DNA of 64,000 bases from Peltaster fructicola. Its lineage: Eukaryota > Ascomycota > Dothideomycetes. The notes below the pieces were generated by a model, which worked only from the letters and a program-made list of their open reading frames with translations, had not been told where the DNA came from and did no database searches. Below, piece by piece: positions 30,852 through 42,427 of the stretch (the first letter of the stretch is position 1; each line of letters starts with the position of its first letter). Location: positions 2,666,001 through 2,730,000 of the forward strand of contig CP051141.1 of the NCBI GenBank assembly GCA_001592805.2, read 5' to 3'. The position numbers were made by a program, and so were the translations under genes.

Positions 30852-32880
30852 AGAGCACGTTGCACAACAGATGCTCGAAATGGTAATGCTAAATGCTAAA
30901 TGCTGAAAGCAGATGAACTCAAAACGGTCTGAGAAGAGTGAGTCGGAGATGGTGAAGGTACTTCAAAGGAAAGAGGCTGCTCAGATTGTAGACGATAGGG
31001 CAAAAGATATGCATGTTATGTGCGCGCTCTGGAGACTCGACAGGATGAAGCATGGAATGATGTCCAAACACAAAGAGGCACCGACGACCGGTGGATATGC
31101 AGCAGCACAGCTAGTGGTGCAGTTGATCAATGGAAACTTACGGCCGGCCCAGGGCAAGTTGTGTTAGTAGTTCGCTGCTGCTCCTGCTGCTGGTGAGAAG
31201 CATGAGAAGTGTCAAAGCCATGACATCGAACAGGCTCGAGCAATGGTGCGAGTCGAGGGGTAAGCAGCGGCATGTACAACCCAGCGTAGCATGTAAAAGC
31301 TGCACGGATTCATCCCTCACCGGGGGGACCCATCTGCTGTGTTGGCGCTCGTTTTGACCAGCCAAAGATTCAAGGTATTGATCAATCTAACGGGAACCCT
31401 GCAGTGCGCGGACCGAAGTGAAGGGAGAGCAGGAAGTAGTCGTAGATCGAGATGCAGCCAGGCCTGTGATGCTGTGGAAAGCTTTGTCGTGCTCAGCAGT
31501 AGTTAGCATTGACGGGAGTACCTAGTGCGTAATTCGAGACCCATGCACATTGTGGAGCATCATGAGTAGTTGCAAAAGGTATGTTGTGCATCAATCGATG
31601 CCCTGGTACGTCTAGAGCCGAAGTAGGGCATGTGCATGGCGAACATCATGGAGTCTCCCGACATTTCCATGCACATTGCCACACCGTCAATAGTTTAGAA
31701 TGGCTCCAGACGTGGAAGGAATGTCCACCGACGTGTCGTATCCACTGCAGAGCCACGTCGAAGTTGCAGATCATGAAGCCTATCCAGGACTTTTTTCGAA
31801 GCTTGGCGTGCTGACGCAACCGAGAACCATTGACCACTGGCCCCTTCTTTGGTGAGAAGCACGTCGGTTACACTGCTTGCTGCTGGCTAGGAGAGCGCCT
31901 GTGTTGCACGATAATGGCAATGCTGAGGTTCATGCAGAGCCGGTAGGACGTCAAAACGTTGCGTATTGCCCTGGTCGAGCGCTGCAGCGGCATTTCATGC
32001 TGTTGATGACATTGCAGCTATGTGTTGTCAAAGTATGCACTCGTCGGAGCGCCAATGCAGTCCTCGAGAAATGCCAGCGCAGACTTTCATTCCTACGAAC
32101 CTTTTTGTCGATTGATTTTTCGCTTAGCTGCATACAGCTCGGCACTGGAAGTGCGTAGGACTATTGAAGCGAGTCTTTGGCTTACTCGCATGTACAGCTG
32201 TCGTTCTGTGATCTGCGAACAGGAGAGCAAAATGATGGCAGTGCGTGATGTCCAATTGATCGTGTATGAGGTTGAACAGGAGAAAAAGCAGCGATGACTG
32301 CTGTGCTGCTTGCTATCAGCTGGAATGATCAGGGGCGTTGTGTGTAGCTCTGCACGGTTGACTCTGCATGATCAAGCAATTGTGGCAGTTGCTGATTGGT
32401 AACGGCTGCAGCAGACATCACTATGACCGACATTTGAGTAAGAAGGATGCCAACGCAAGGTTCCGCAAGGTTCGTCATGGACATTGCAGTACTACTGCGG
32501 GGCGTGATTTGGGTGATGCATTGCGGTCGGACATGGTGGTCGTATAGCTTTAGCTGACTATCACGTGTAGATCGGCCCTGCTGGATCGATTGTTCTTACC
32601 GGCTATTAGGTGATCAATGGTTCGCTGCTCTCGCGTAGGAAACACCGGTTGGTGATGAGGTGGAGAAGGGATGTCTCTCGAGGCGGTGAAGATGAAGCTT
32701 AACCATTTCCGAGACGACAAAGCTCTCGGTCCAGCATGCGTTGCTGTGAGCATGGTTGGATGTCTAGCCGTAGCCTCGAATGATATGCCGCCAGTCTTTA
32801 TGCATGCATCCGTGTAAGGTTCGAGTCAATGGAGGAATGCCGTCGTTGATCCTGTACGAGCAGCAGTGGGTGCATGAAAC
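30852..32880. other. 2-kb gene-poor region
   Basis: I find no supported gene. ORFs are short and overlap on both strands, and splice-like signals are not phase-consistent. A short repeat (aatgcta, three copies) lies at about 30885-30908. An untranslated RNA or a poorly conserved small gene cannot be excluded. Confidence 0.4.
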
Positions 32881-34868
32881 TCACTTCTTGCGGCCCTTCT
32901 TCTTTTTGTTTGGAGCATCCTGGATGCCACTGTTACCTTCGAGGACCTCCTCTCCTTGAGCTTGCAACTCCTTGATTTTTTCTCCTGGCTCGAGATGAAC
33001 ATCGTCAAGTCGTGATTCATCTCTTCGAGCTCCTGCTTTTCCAGCATGGCCTTGTCAGCGACAGACTTGGCATGCTCAGCCTTCTCATTGGCAGCCTTGA
33101 CACTACGCAGTAGTCCTTCGGTCATTGTCTGCTCTTCACGGAGCGATGTAGACATCTCGCGAGCCATCCGCTCAAACTTTTCACGAGCTTTCTCGCTACG
33201 CTCAAGAATCTTCTCCAGTCTGGCCAAACTCTCCCGGAGATCGTTGGCTTCAGCTGCCGTGTCTTCAAGCTTTTGAGACAACTCAGAAGTGCTTGTTGCC
33301 AGCTCTTCCACTCGCATGCTTGCTTGTGCCGCTTTGTCCACAGCTCGTTCGACTTGCTCTTCGAAGTATCTGCGCTGTCCTTCCAGCTGGCTCGTAAGTA
33401 GGAAGGTATACTCGGTTGCCATGTTCTCCATCTTCTCTCGGGGGACGCTGTCGCTGCCTTCTGCCCTGAACGCTTCGTTTGCATGTCGTGCACGCTCAGG
33501 TAGCTCGATTCTACCATCTGGTTTGGACTGAATCAACCGATGCACATATCCGTCGCCAGCGTAATCCCACACACGCTGCGTCCCAATATCCATGGCATAG
33601 CAGTGGCTCGTCTCTTGATAGTGTAATTGAGCATGAGCGGCGTCATAACGACCGCAGCCAAGATTACCACAGATCAGACATACCCATACATTGGCTGTTG
33701 TTGCACAGACTGAGCACATGGGCTCGAGGTCTTCCGTTATGGCGTCGGCCTGCGGACGAGGATATGGGAAGGTGTAGGATGGAGAGTGCGTATAACGACA
33801 GACTGGACATCCAGAGCCTTTCCATTTTTCGAGACACGTGCAATGAAACACATGTTGACAGAGGATAGTCAAGAGACCAGTCGTCTCGTCCATGCGTTCC
33901 AAGCAGACCGGACAAGTTGGGAGCTCGTTCAGATCTGGTGGTGGAGGTGCGAGAGGCTTGCTGGAAGTGCTTAGTGAGGACGACGTGAATGTGTCGTGAT
34001 TGTTCTCTGGGAAATTAGCAGTGTCTGGCGACACAAACTCAACACTCTTTACAAAGACCACATGGCAATTCTCAGGCTCTGCTGCACTGAACAGTCGCCC
34101 GTTGTTCTCCTTCTGCCAGTCTTGTGCCTTCTTAGCTATTCTGAACTTCATGAGTGCCATGTACTTGTTTGCCCGGCCTGTCCTGATAAGCCTAAAGTGA
34201 CTTACATCCTCGCGAGCCTGGTCGCCCACGAATCCTAGCAGATCCGAGGGCATCATCCACGATGGTACTGCGAGAATGCACAAGGTTGAGCAGTCCTGTT
34301 CGTCAAACTTCTCGCTGTGATGCAACTTGCTCAGATTTTGTGAAAATGCTTCCGCCTCGTTCTCTTCAGCATCGCGATACAGATGAACGATGCCCCAGCC
34401 AATGTCTGTACTAGCAGGATCCGATGGCACATACCTCGCCTTCGTGTGTAAGCCTGGCACTGGAGTATGGTTCATCTTGCTCTTTCGTTCCATGTTTATG
34501 CTTTCAACGCTGACGAGACCGTATCGCCAATCTTGTGCTGCTTGGTGATGCGATAGCGGGATAGGCTTGAGCTGAGGCGATGGCGGCGTTTGGTGGTGAA
34601 GATGAGGATTTCGATCTGGGAGGAGTAAGGTCTTCCCTTGCGCAGAAGCGTCGGTCGTTGTGATCGATCGCCGAAGGTCAGAGGTGGGCTTAGGAAAGGA
34701 AGATAACGTCCACCTGCTCGTCCTGTGAGCAGGGAACGGTGTCTGGAAGATGTCCGTCGCGCGGGATGTCGAAAAGATGTTTCGAGCACCAACACTAAAG
34801 TCGCCTTTGTATCTGGTTGCCGGAGCCTGATAGAGCTCAAATTTGATATGATAATAGTAGTTGGGCAT
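32881..34868 (-). CDS. ETP1: RING/ZnF-UBP ubiquitin ligase, Etp1/BRAP2 homologue (frame break near C-terminus)
   Basis: Homologue of human BRAP2/IMP and yeast Etp1. The start at 34868 (MPNYYYHIKFELYQ) matches the family N-terminus. Order: disordered stretch, RRM-like BRAP2 domain (about 155-270), RING-H2 CPVCLERMDETTGLL...CPVCR (319-357), ZnF-UBP CSVCATTANVWVCLICGNLG (about 388-450), long coiled coil (500-640). After FISSQEK the open frame changes character and runs to 32826. The other frame instead continues KIKELQAQGEEVLEG and ends in NKKKKGRKK at TGA 32881-32883, as expected for this family. The switch lies in a run of six T (32976-32981, plus strand), so a homopolymer indel is the likely cause. 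About 670 residues. Confidence 0.93.
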
Positions 34869-35333
34869 CTCTCATCGTCGTTGAGGATGTGCCATTTGTT
34901 GTTTCGTTTGACTTTTTGCTCGACAATTGCTGCGTGAGGAGTGCGATCTTGGAAGAAGATGAAAGAAGCTTGCGTGGCGATTTGAGACACGCAAGCACCT
35001 ACCTGACTGCCCGTGCAATCACCAATACGTGCGATCATGCTTTGGTTGCAGTGTGTAAGAAGATGGAAATACTAGAAATCACTCTGCGGATTCACGTAAC
35101 GACCAGCATTAGAGTTCGCACGGTCAGCAGTGAAGTGGGGAGCTGATGCATCATAGTAACGTTCATGGCATCACGACTTTGAGATCGACATTGTTACAAG
35201 CTCGGCACGACGCAGTGTCGGCCTCGTGTATTGAGATTATGTGTGTATGCGTTGTGCATAGATGTGGTCAATGACCGCTATTGATTCAGAAACCCGCTAA
35301 ACGCCTCATGTCATGACCATCGAGGTGTGGTGC
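34869..35333. other. Intergenic region
   Basis: Promoter of the BRAP2-like gene and 3' flank of polyubiquitin. Nothing recognisable. Confidence 0.45.
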
Positions 35334-36081
<748 letters not shown>

Positions 36082-37116
36082 GATTGCGATTGGGCTCGTG
36101 GACGTGCGACTGTTGCGTGCTGCAGGAAGAACTGATGAAGATGCGTAGAGTTCTTGGTCGAAAGTGTGGTGTCAAAAGGAGAGAAGCAGAGAAAGAAGGA
36201 AGTCTTATGTACAGGCGGCAAACGAAGGCTGGCATTAGTAACAGCGACAGTGGCTGTGAATCACGCGGGTGGTCCGTGCATAGATACCTTATCACATGCA
36301 GCCTATGGCGTGGAAACTACGTGAAGCGTCTATGCTGCCGTCATCGGCTTGCGCATTCAGCAACGTCGTCTCATTCTGCACTGCACAGCTCAAAGACCAT
36401 CTGGTGGCGCAAGAGTACACGTCAAGATCAAGGGAGCCAAGCACCATACTGAAGCTGCAGCGTTCGATGATGGCGGACATATGCATCCGGCGTTCCTTAG
36501 GTCTGGATCACTGCCAGCAGCCACAACTCAATTGGGGACACTAGCAGCATCTAGTTATCATCTTCAATGCACGATGAAGCCTAGAAACATCTTGCTATCA
36601 GTATGCTCACTCTAGACACAGCGCTCGACGATAAACCGTCGCTTGCAGAGCAGATACAATCTCGAAACTGTTCAGACATTAGTAGAGCATCGTAGCACCG
36701 CCGCTATCGCACAACACTACCACATGACAGTGTAGGAAGAGGCAGTCGATCAGGTCTGATTTTGTCTGATCCGATCTTCAATACCCGTGTGAACGACTTC
36801 TTGCTGACAGACGGAGCTCTAGTCGCTCTCTGCTGTACCAGGCGTACCATGCATAGTGGCACAACCACGACCTGGCTTCATGAGGTCCATGACGCTACAT
36901 CGACCTACATCATCATCATCATCAGCATCATCGAGGGCAATGTGCCTGCTTGCTTGGCTGTACGACCTGTCAAGCACTTTGCTTCGTGGAGCACGCCTAT
37001 CCTAGCAGAATTAGTTCGTGGTAAGGGCTATTGAAGTATCAATACAGACAGTACGAAGCAAGCTGATATATATACGAACTTGATGCGACGTCGCCGTTGT
37101 GCATTCTCTCCATGAC
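36082..37116. other. 1-kb intergenic region with polyubiquitin promoter
   Basis: Promoter of the polyubiquitin gene (minus strand) on the left and the 3' end of the small membrane-protein gene on the right. A short CAT microsatellite is listed separately. I see no gene. Confidence 0.4.
36908..36932. repeat. CAT microsatellite
   Basis: Five exact CAT units (36908-36922), then an interrupted CAGCATCATC. Simple sequence in an intergenic region. Confidence 0.85.
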
Positions 37117-37936
37117 CTACCACTTCTCATTACCGTCCAATGTGATGCTCCCACTCCTCGCTGATCGACTTCGATGCTTGAAAGCCACCATAGCGACAGC
37201 GGTCATCAATAGTGCGATGGAGATCGCACTGAGAAGTACCAATTGATGACCGATGCTGACCTGGTCGTCGAAGGCCGTGGTGGCAAGAGTGTGACGTGCG
37301 GCAGACTCTGCTCCGCGACTTCGATCATGGTACAAAGCTGATGTTCTCGTGCCATCGATAGTGTAAGTAGCATGATACCTACGTCTGATTTGGCCGTTGA
37401 GCACTGAGCTTTGCGCGGGTCTGTGTATGATACCGCGTTCAGATATATCGATCATGGCTCTCCTGTATACTTGCGAGAGCTTTGCTGCATCCTGTCGATG
37501 TTGCCGTGGAGGCGATGCTGCCGAAAGAGCAGTCCGATATAACTGTAGTGCAGACACTGGCCTGCTCACCACGAGCCGTTACGGCGCCATGGACCGGCGC
37601 AGATGGAGCTGTTTCGAGAGAGAAACCGACAAGCGGGATCTCAGCGTGATATAGCATCGAACTGGTCGTCTGTGTCGTACTCATGGTGGATAGAGTCTTT
37701 CGTGTTCGCACGCTCTTGAGTGTATATGAAGTCTCGCTTGTCAATGCACTTGGAGTCATATATGCGTCGCTCGTCGGTATTGCTTCAGGCATCCATGGGA
37801 GGCTTGTCTCTAGGAGGAAATTGACCAATGGAACCTCAACATGGTAGGCCGACGGTCTAGATGTGCGTGATATCACACTTTTGAGAGTGTATGAAGTCTC
37901 GCTTGCTGATTTGGTCGCAGCTGGAGTGGTAGCCAT
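37117..37936 (-). CDS. Small single-pass membrane protein with two internal repeats
   Basis: Not a family I recognise. Two tandem units share SETSYTLKSV...YHVEVPLVNFLLET and SETSYTLKSV...YHAEIPLVGFSLET, each about 50-60 residues. A Cys-containing stretch follows, then one membrane helix (VLLSAISIALLMTAVAMVAF) and a basic cytoplasmic tail (KHRSRSARSG). I join exon 1 (37471-37936) to exon 2 (37117-37403) through a 67-bp intron (37404-37470, GTATAC...CTCAG), which is the only acceptor tried that keeps the helix in frame. That gives about 250 residues. The start is set at MATTPAATKS; a longer frame from 38062 exists. No signal peptide is apparent, so topology is uncertain. Confidence 0.5.
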
Positions 37937-38466
37937 AGTGATTCTGAGCCTGAAAAGATTGCATGCAGGAGAGTAGAAGGAGCTGCTGAAGAACTGAGAA
38001 AAGTGCGATGAAACGAACAAGAAAGCTCGAGTCTCATGAGTACCTCGACTGAGCTTTTCCACTCACCATCGACTACTGTTGCAGAGGTGCAGCCAGCCAG
38101 CTAGCTGTTCAAAGTGCTCCCTAACCTGACGTCCTGCGTAGCCAGCATTGGTCAATTCCCACAGACTATTCTGTACTCAGTACTCCTTCGTCGCGCGTCG
38201 AAGCCCGTTGTACGAGCGGAGCTGCATGACTGATGCGACTGATGTTGCTTGATGTGTATTTTTGGAGAAGAGATGATCATTTGTCAATCGCTGATTCGAG
38301 TTTCGGTGATGCGGTCCGTGCTAGGGTTTAACTGTTGTACGTCACCACTATCGATTGGCCCATTCTAATGTATGGCTGCATGAAAAAAAGTGCTCCCAGC
38401 AATTCTGACATGCGCATAACCGCTCATTCGCTACGACAGACTGGAGCCGTCTGTGTACGCAGAGCA
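37937..38466. other. Divergent intergenic region
   Basis: Between the small membrane protein and the 2H phosphoesterase. The frame upstream of 38467 is open back to 38335 and may be coding if an earlier Met is used. Nothing else seen. Confidence 0.4.
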
Positions 38467-39120
38467 ATGAGTACGGACCGTCAGTCGGCGCCGGCTGCAG
38501 CGCGTATGCACCACGCAGAGACAGCAGAAAGAGATCCATACTTCAAGTCGAATGCAGGAAAGACTGAAGAGGAGGAACAGGAGCAGCAGTACATCTTGAC
38601 ACTAGAGACTGATCAGCCACTGCATAAGAAGGTTACAGCTCTGCGCGAGAAGTACTTTCCTCACAAGATCAACAAGCTATCTGCTCACCTGACTCTTTTC
38701 CATGCTCTACCAGCTAGTAGACTTGACAGCGACATCATACCTGTGATTGAGAGCGTTGCTGAACGGACAGGCGTCTTCGACGTACACGCTGGACGGCCAT
38801 TTCGACTTTCCAAAGGCATTGCCATAAGTGTACCGAAGCACCAAGGTGGTGATATGTCTCGAGCTGTGCATGATGCTTTGCAGAAGCCGTGGCAGGAGGT
38901 CGGCTTCCTGAGTCCCCAAGATGCCGGTGGTGTCCGTGTGCATTGGACCATCATGAACAAGGTCACCGATGAGAAACGCATCCAGAAATCCTTTGATGAG
39001 GTCGAGTCAAGCTGGGAGCAGCCATGGGGAACGGCTATAGGCTTGACGCTCTGGCGGTATGAGCGATCAGGACATTGGTCGTCGCCGCGCTTGTTCAGGT
39101 TCGGAGGATCTTCTCCGTAG
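38467..39120 (+). CDS. 2H phosphoesterase (2'-5' RNA ligase-like)
   Basis: Member of the 2H phosphodiesterase superfamily, which acts on 2',3'-cyclic or 2'-5' phosphodiester bonds in RNA or nucleotides. Both HxT motifs are present: HLTLFHALP and, about 85 residues later, HWTIMNKV. The flanking beta strands (FRLSKGIAISVP) and the C-terminal TLWRYER strand fit the fold. I chose MSTDRQSAP at 38467 (217 residues). The frame is open to 38335 and another Met at 38410 begins MRITAHSLRQTGAVCVRR, a basic stretch that could act as a mitochondrial presequence. The substrate is unknown. No intron is needed. Confidence 0.85.
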   Translation: MSTDRQSAPAAARMHHAETAERDPYFKSNAGKTEEEEQEQQYILTLETDQPLHKKVTALREKYFPHKINKLSAHLTLFHALPASRLDSDIIPVIESVAERTGVFDVHAGRPFRLSKGIAISVPKHQGGDMSRAVHDALQKPWQEVGFLSPQDAGGVRVHWTIMNKVTDEKRIQKSFDEVESSWEQPWGTAIGLTLWRYERSGHWSSPRLFRFGGSSP

Positions 39121-40048
39121 AAGCACTTCGACCGTTGAGTACTCTTGGTACACAAGCCTGTTTGTTGGACATGGTAAGTAGCTGCACGACAGGTCCTCTT
39201 CATCTTGTGAACCTGCAGTTGTGTTACGCAGCACAGATGAGTGGTAGACTGCACAGCTCGTTGTTGCTCGAGCAGTCACCTGGGTCAGATCAGCTGGTGA
39301 GAGTTGTGTCGAAGGTGGTCGGATCGAGTTCATGATGGTTGGCCTTTTCGCTCAGCTGACACACGATCTTGACTCTGTATCAAAATCCACAGGAATGTGC
39401 TACACACCATGGCTGGACGTGACGAAGAGGGCATGATCGATGTATGTGCGCAGCTGTGGCGCATTCAGATGACATCGATCAGTGCTGGGGTCAGACAGTG
39501 CGCTGCATCATAGAAAGCCCATCGCAGCATCGCGACTTCAATAGGTCTCTCCAGAACCATGATATTCGCACAGTCGTCTGAAAGTCTCCTTTGTGATACT
39601 CACTTGAGTGTTGTTGTGTTGTCCGCATCGAGGCAATCGGCTCATACTAGTTGCTTAATTCGAGCCCCCGTTGTTGGAGAAAGACCCTCCCAGCGCTTAT
39701 ATTCGTGAACTCTCCAGCAAGCCACTCTCTTACTGCCTAGCCACAGCAAATAGCAACGATCAAGCGATCCCACGAGCCAGCGCATGTCCTTGCGAATCAG
39801 CAGGACAGGGCAGACAAGGTGGCAGAGTGCGTACCAGCGCGTCTGCGCGATCACAACGTTCTACAGCGCTAACGGCTGTTCAGCATAGTGATTGCACCGC
39901 CGGCCTCGTGGGCCAATGGCCACCATAAGCAAGAGGATGATTTGACACGCAGTTCTACACCCGAGCAACCCACGTCGCGCAGGGCGTTCATCTTCAAGCA
40001 TCGAACAGGCTCATTCGATCTATCTCATCACCAGGAGGGAACGACAGG
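39121..40048. other. Intergenic region
   Basis: 3' flank of the phosphoesterase and promoter of SEC2. ORFs here are short and overlap. Nothing recognisable. Confidence 0.4.
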
Positions 40049-42265
40049 ATGGCCTCGGTGGCATTACCTTCCCAATCACCCTCGACTGGTGCCCGTGACG
40101 ACCAAGTCATGGACACGCGGACGCCTTCACCGTTACCTAGAAGCGGAAGTACGGCAGAGACCGCCGAGTACAAACCCGATCTGAGCCAGGAGGTCGCAAT
40201 GCTCAGCACGAAGCTTGTGAACGCGATCAACTTCCAGACGACGCTCGATGATCAATTACAGCAAACCCGCCACGAACTCGAACTTTCCCAACGGCAATTC
40301 GCAAAGTTACAAGCAGAAAAGAAATACTTGGACGACATGATCAGAGATGGCCTGCTGGTACGACGCAGTGAGGTCAATCCAGTGATCGAGTCTCTAAGAG
40401 CAGAACTAGGCGCAGAGCGAACAGCAAAAGACGCTGCTGAAAAGTCGAGAAAGCAAACGGAGGCAGAACTGGAGACTCTCACAAGCGCGCTGTTCGAGGA
40501 AGCGAACAAGATGGTCGCTGCTGCGAGAAAGGACTCAGAAGCAGCAGAGAAGCGGAACTCGCAGCTCAAGGGCAAGCTCACCGATACAGAAGTCCTGCTC
40601 GCCTCACAGCAAGAACAATTACAGGATCTCAAGCTCACGATGGAGAGAATGTCAGAACGTGGTGATACCGATACAGCTCGGAACAGTGTGCCTTCCACGC
40701 CTATACACCCTCCAGCAGGCTTGTTTGACGGCCTTCCAATGTCTGCCAGTCAAAATGCTGCGCCGGAAGTACCGCCCGAACACCCTCTGTTCTTTGCATC
40801 TCTGATCATACCGGTGTTGCGCAACGATGTCATCGCATATAACGACTTTCAAGACCTGCTTCTTGCCGCCCGGAGAGCTGCTGCACACCTCCGATCGAGC
40901 AGCAGTGGGCTTTCCCAAGGCACTCTGGACACATCAGGTCCTCTGGGTCAGCTCAGTCACTTCTCTGGGTCTTCGCCAAATCTACCAGGCGCGTTTTCAT
41001 TCTCTACAAACTCGAGTCCTCACACATCTCAGAATTTTGCACCACTTCCCATGCCGCTGAAGGACAGCAAGTTCTACAAACGCACGTTGGTCGAAGACAT
41101 TGAACCAACGTTGCGGCTGGACCTTGCGCCTGGTTTGAGTTTCTTATCCCGAAGAGGAGTGCTGTCGTCTCTGCTACAAGGATCACTGATAGTTGAGCCT
41201 TTCGTGCCGGGCAGCAAGTTTGTCGGTCCAATATACGCATGTGCGTTGTGTGGCGAGAGCCGGAAGCAAGAACAATATCAGCGCAAGCATCGCTTCAAGA
41301 CGTCTGACGACGAGAGTGCACAGCGTTACCCTCTGTGCGATTACTGTGTCGCAAGACTTCGAGCAGCGGGCGATTTTATGACCTTCTTGCGCATGGTACG
41401 GGATGGTCATTGGCGTGCAGATACCGAGGACGAGCAGAAGAACGCATGGGAAGAGTCGGTACGACTGAGAGAACGTATGTTCTGGGCTCGTATGGGTGGT
41501 GGTGTCATCCCCGCGGCTGCCATTCGAAACATGACTCCGTCTACTTCTGCTGTTAAGAGTCCTCGTCAGAGTCTTGAGAGTATTTCGCAGACGAAGACCA
41601 ACGAGTCGGTGCTGTCATCACGCGGAACCATGGAGAATGCGACACCACAGAGACATGCCGAACCTGCCGATAGTGCACAAACATCGATAGAGCCGAAATT
41701 GGCCGACGTGTTCCAGCGTCATAAAAAGTCAATGAGCATTGCCAGGAGTCTACAAGATAGCGAGGCACAATCTCCTGATGTCAACGACATCGCTGCACAT
41801 CAGGCTCCTGTCAGTAACATCGATACACAACGACCTCCTGATGACAGCATTGATGCTTTCACCAGAGGAGCAGATAGTGAGGCCCAGTCTACGAGTCTCA
41901 CACTTGAGACTGCCACACATGATGGCCCGGCTCCCGCCACCGAACAGACAGATCATGTGCAAATGAGCACTGGTGAAAGAGAGGCGCCAGCATCCATCGA
42001 GGATCTACCACGGGCATCTGCAACTCTCTCGGCTAGGAACAGTGTCATACCAAGCGTGACAACTGAGCCACTCACATCTCGCCCACACTCGATTGCTGCT
42101 TCAGATCGCGGAACCGGAAGACCAACAGGTTCAGTTGAGCGACCACCCTCTTTGGCATCGAGGCGCACTTCTTCGAGTACTGGCGCAAGCAAGTCCCCTG
42201 ACAGGAAAGAGTCAGGCGTGCTCGCGAGAGTGCGTGCAATGGAACAGCAAGCTCAAAGCAAATGA
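40049..42265 (+). CDS. SEC2: Rab GEF Sec2 (Rabin-like)
   Basis: Guanine-nucleotide exchange factor for the secretory Rab Sec4, acting on exocytic vesicles. Intronless, 738 residues. Residues 45-210 form a long coiled coil containing the Sec2 catalytic motif ALFEEANKMVAAARKDSEA. The central region (about 245-480) is conserved in filamentous fungi, with HPLFFASLIIPVLRNDVIAY, KFYKRTLVEDIEPTLRLDL and a four-Cys cluster CALCGE...CDYC that may bind zinc. It is followed by MTFLRMVRDGHW and RERMFWARMGGG. The C-terminal 230 residues are disordered and Ser/Thr-rich. Yeast Sec2 is 759 residues. Exchange on Sec4 is inferred from the family. Confidence 0.93.
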   Translation: MASVALPSQSPSTGARDDQVMDTRTPSPLPRSGSTAETAEYKPDLSQEVAMLSTKLVNAINFQTTLDDQLQQTRHELELSQRQFAKLQAEKKYLDDMIRDGLLVRRSEVNPVIESLRAELGAERTAKDAAEKSRKQTEAELETLTSALFEEANKMVAAARKDSEAAEKRNSQLKGKLTDTEVLLASQQEQLQDLKLTMERMSERGDTDTARNSVPSTPIHPPAGLFDGLPMSASQNAAPEVPPEHPLFFASLIIPVLRNDVIAYNDFQDLLLAARRAAAHLRSSSSGLSQGTLDTSGPLGQLSHFSGSSPNLPGAFSFSTNSSPHTSQNFAPLPMPLKDSKFYKRTLVEDIEPTLRLDLAPGLSFLSRRGVLSSLLQGSLIVEPFVPGSKFVGPIYACALCGESRKQEQYQRKHRFKTSDDESAQRYPLCDYCVARLRAAGDFMTFLRMVRDGHWRADTEDEQKNAWEESVRLRERMFWARMGGGVIPAAAIRNMTPSTSAVKSPRQSLESISQTKTNESVLSSRGTMENATPQRHAEPADSAQTSIEPKLADVFQRHKKSMSIARSLQDSEAQSPDVNDIAAHQAPVSNIDTQRPPDDSIDAFTRGADSEAQSTSLTLETATHDGPAPATEQTDHVQMSTGEREAPASIEDLPRASATLSARNSVIPSVTTEPLTSRPHSIAASDRGTGRPTGSVERPPSLASRRTSSSTGASKSPDRKESGVLARVRAMEQQAQSK

Positions 42266-42427
42266 GCGCAATGGGAGGCTGTCTCGAACGCAAACACACC
42301 TTTAATGTACGATAACGAGAGACGCATAGCATCAGAAGAATGATCGAAGCATTCGACTACAACAGCATTGACAGCGCGCAAGGAATAGAGCATAGTGATA
42401 TGTACGGGAGGCTGATAATGATATATA

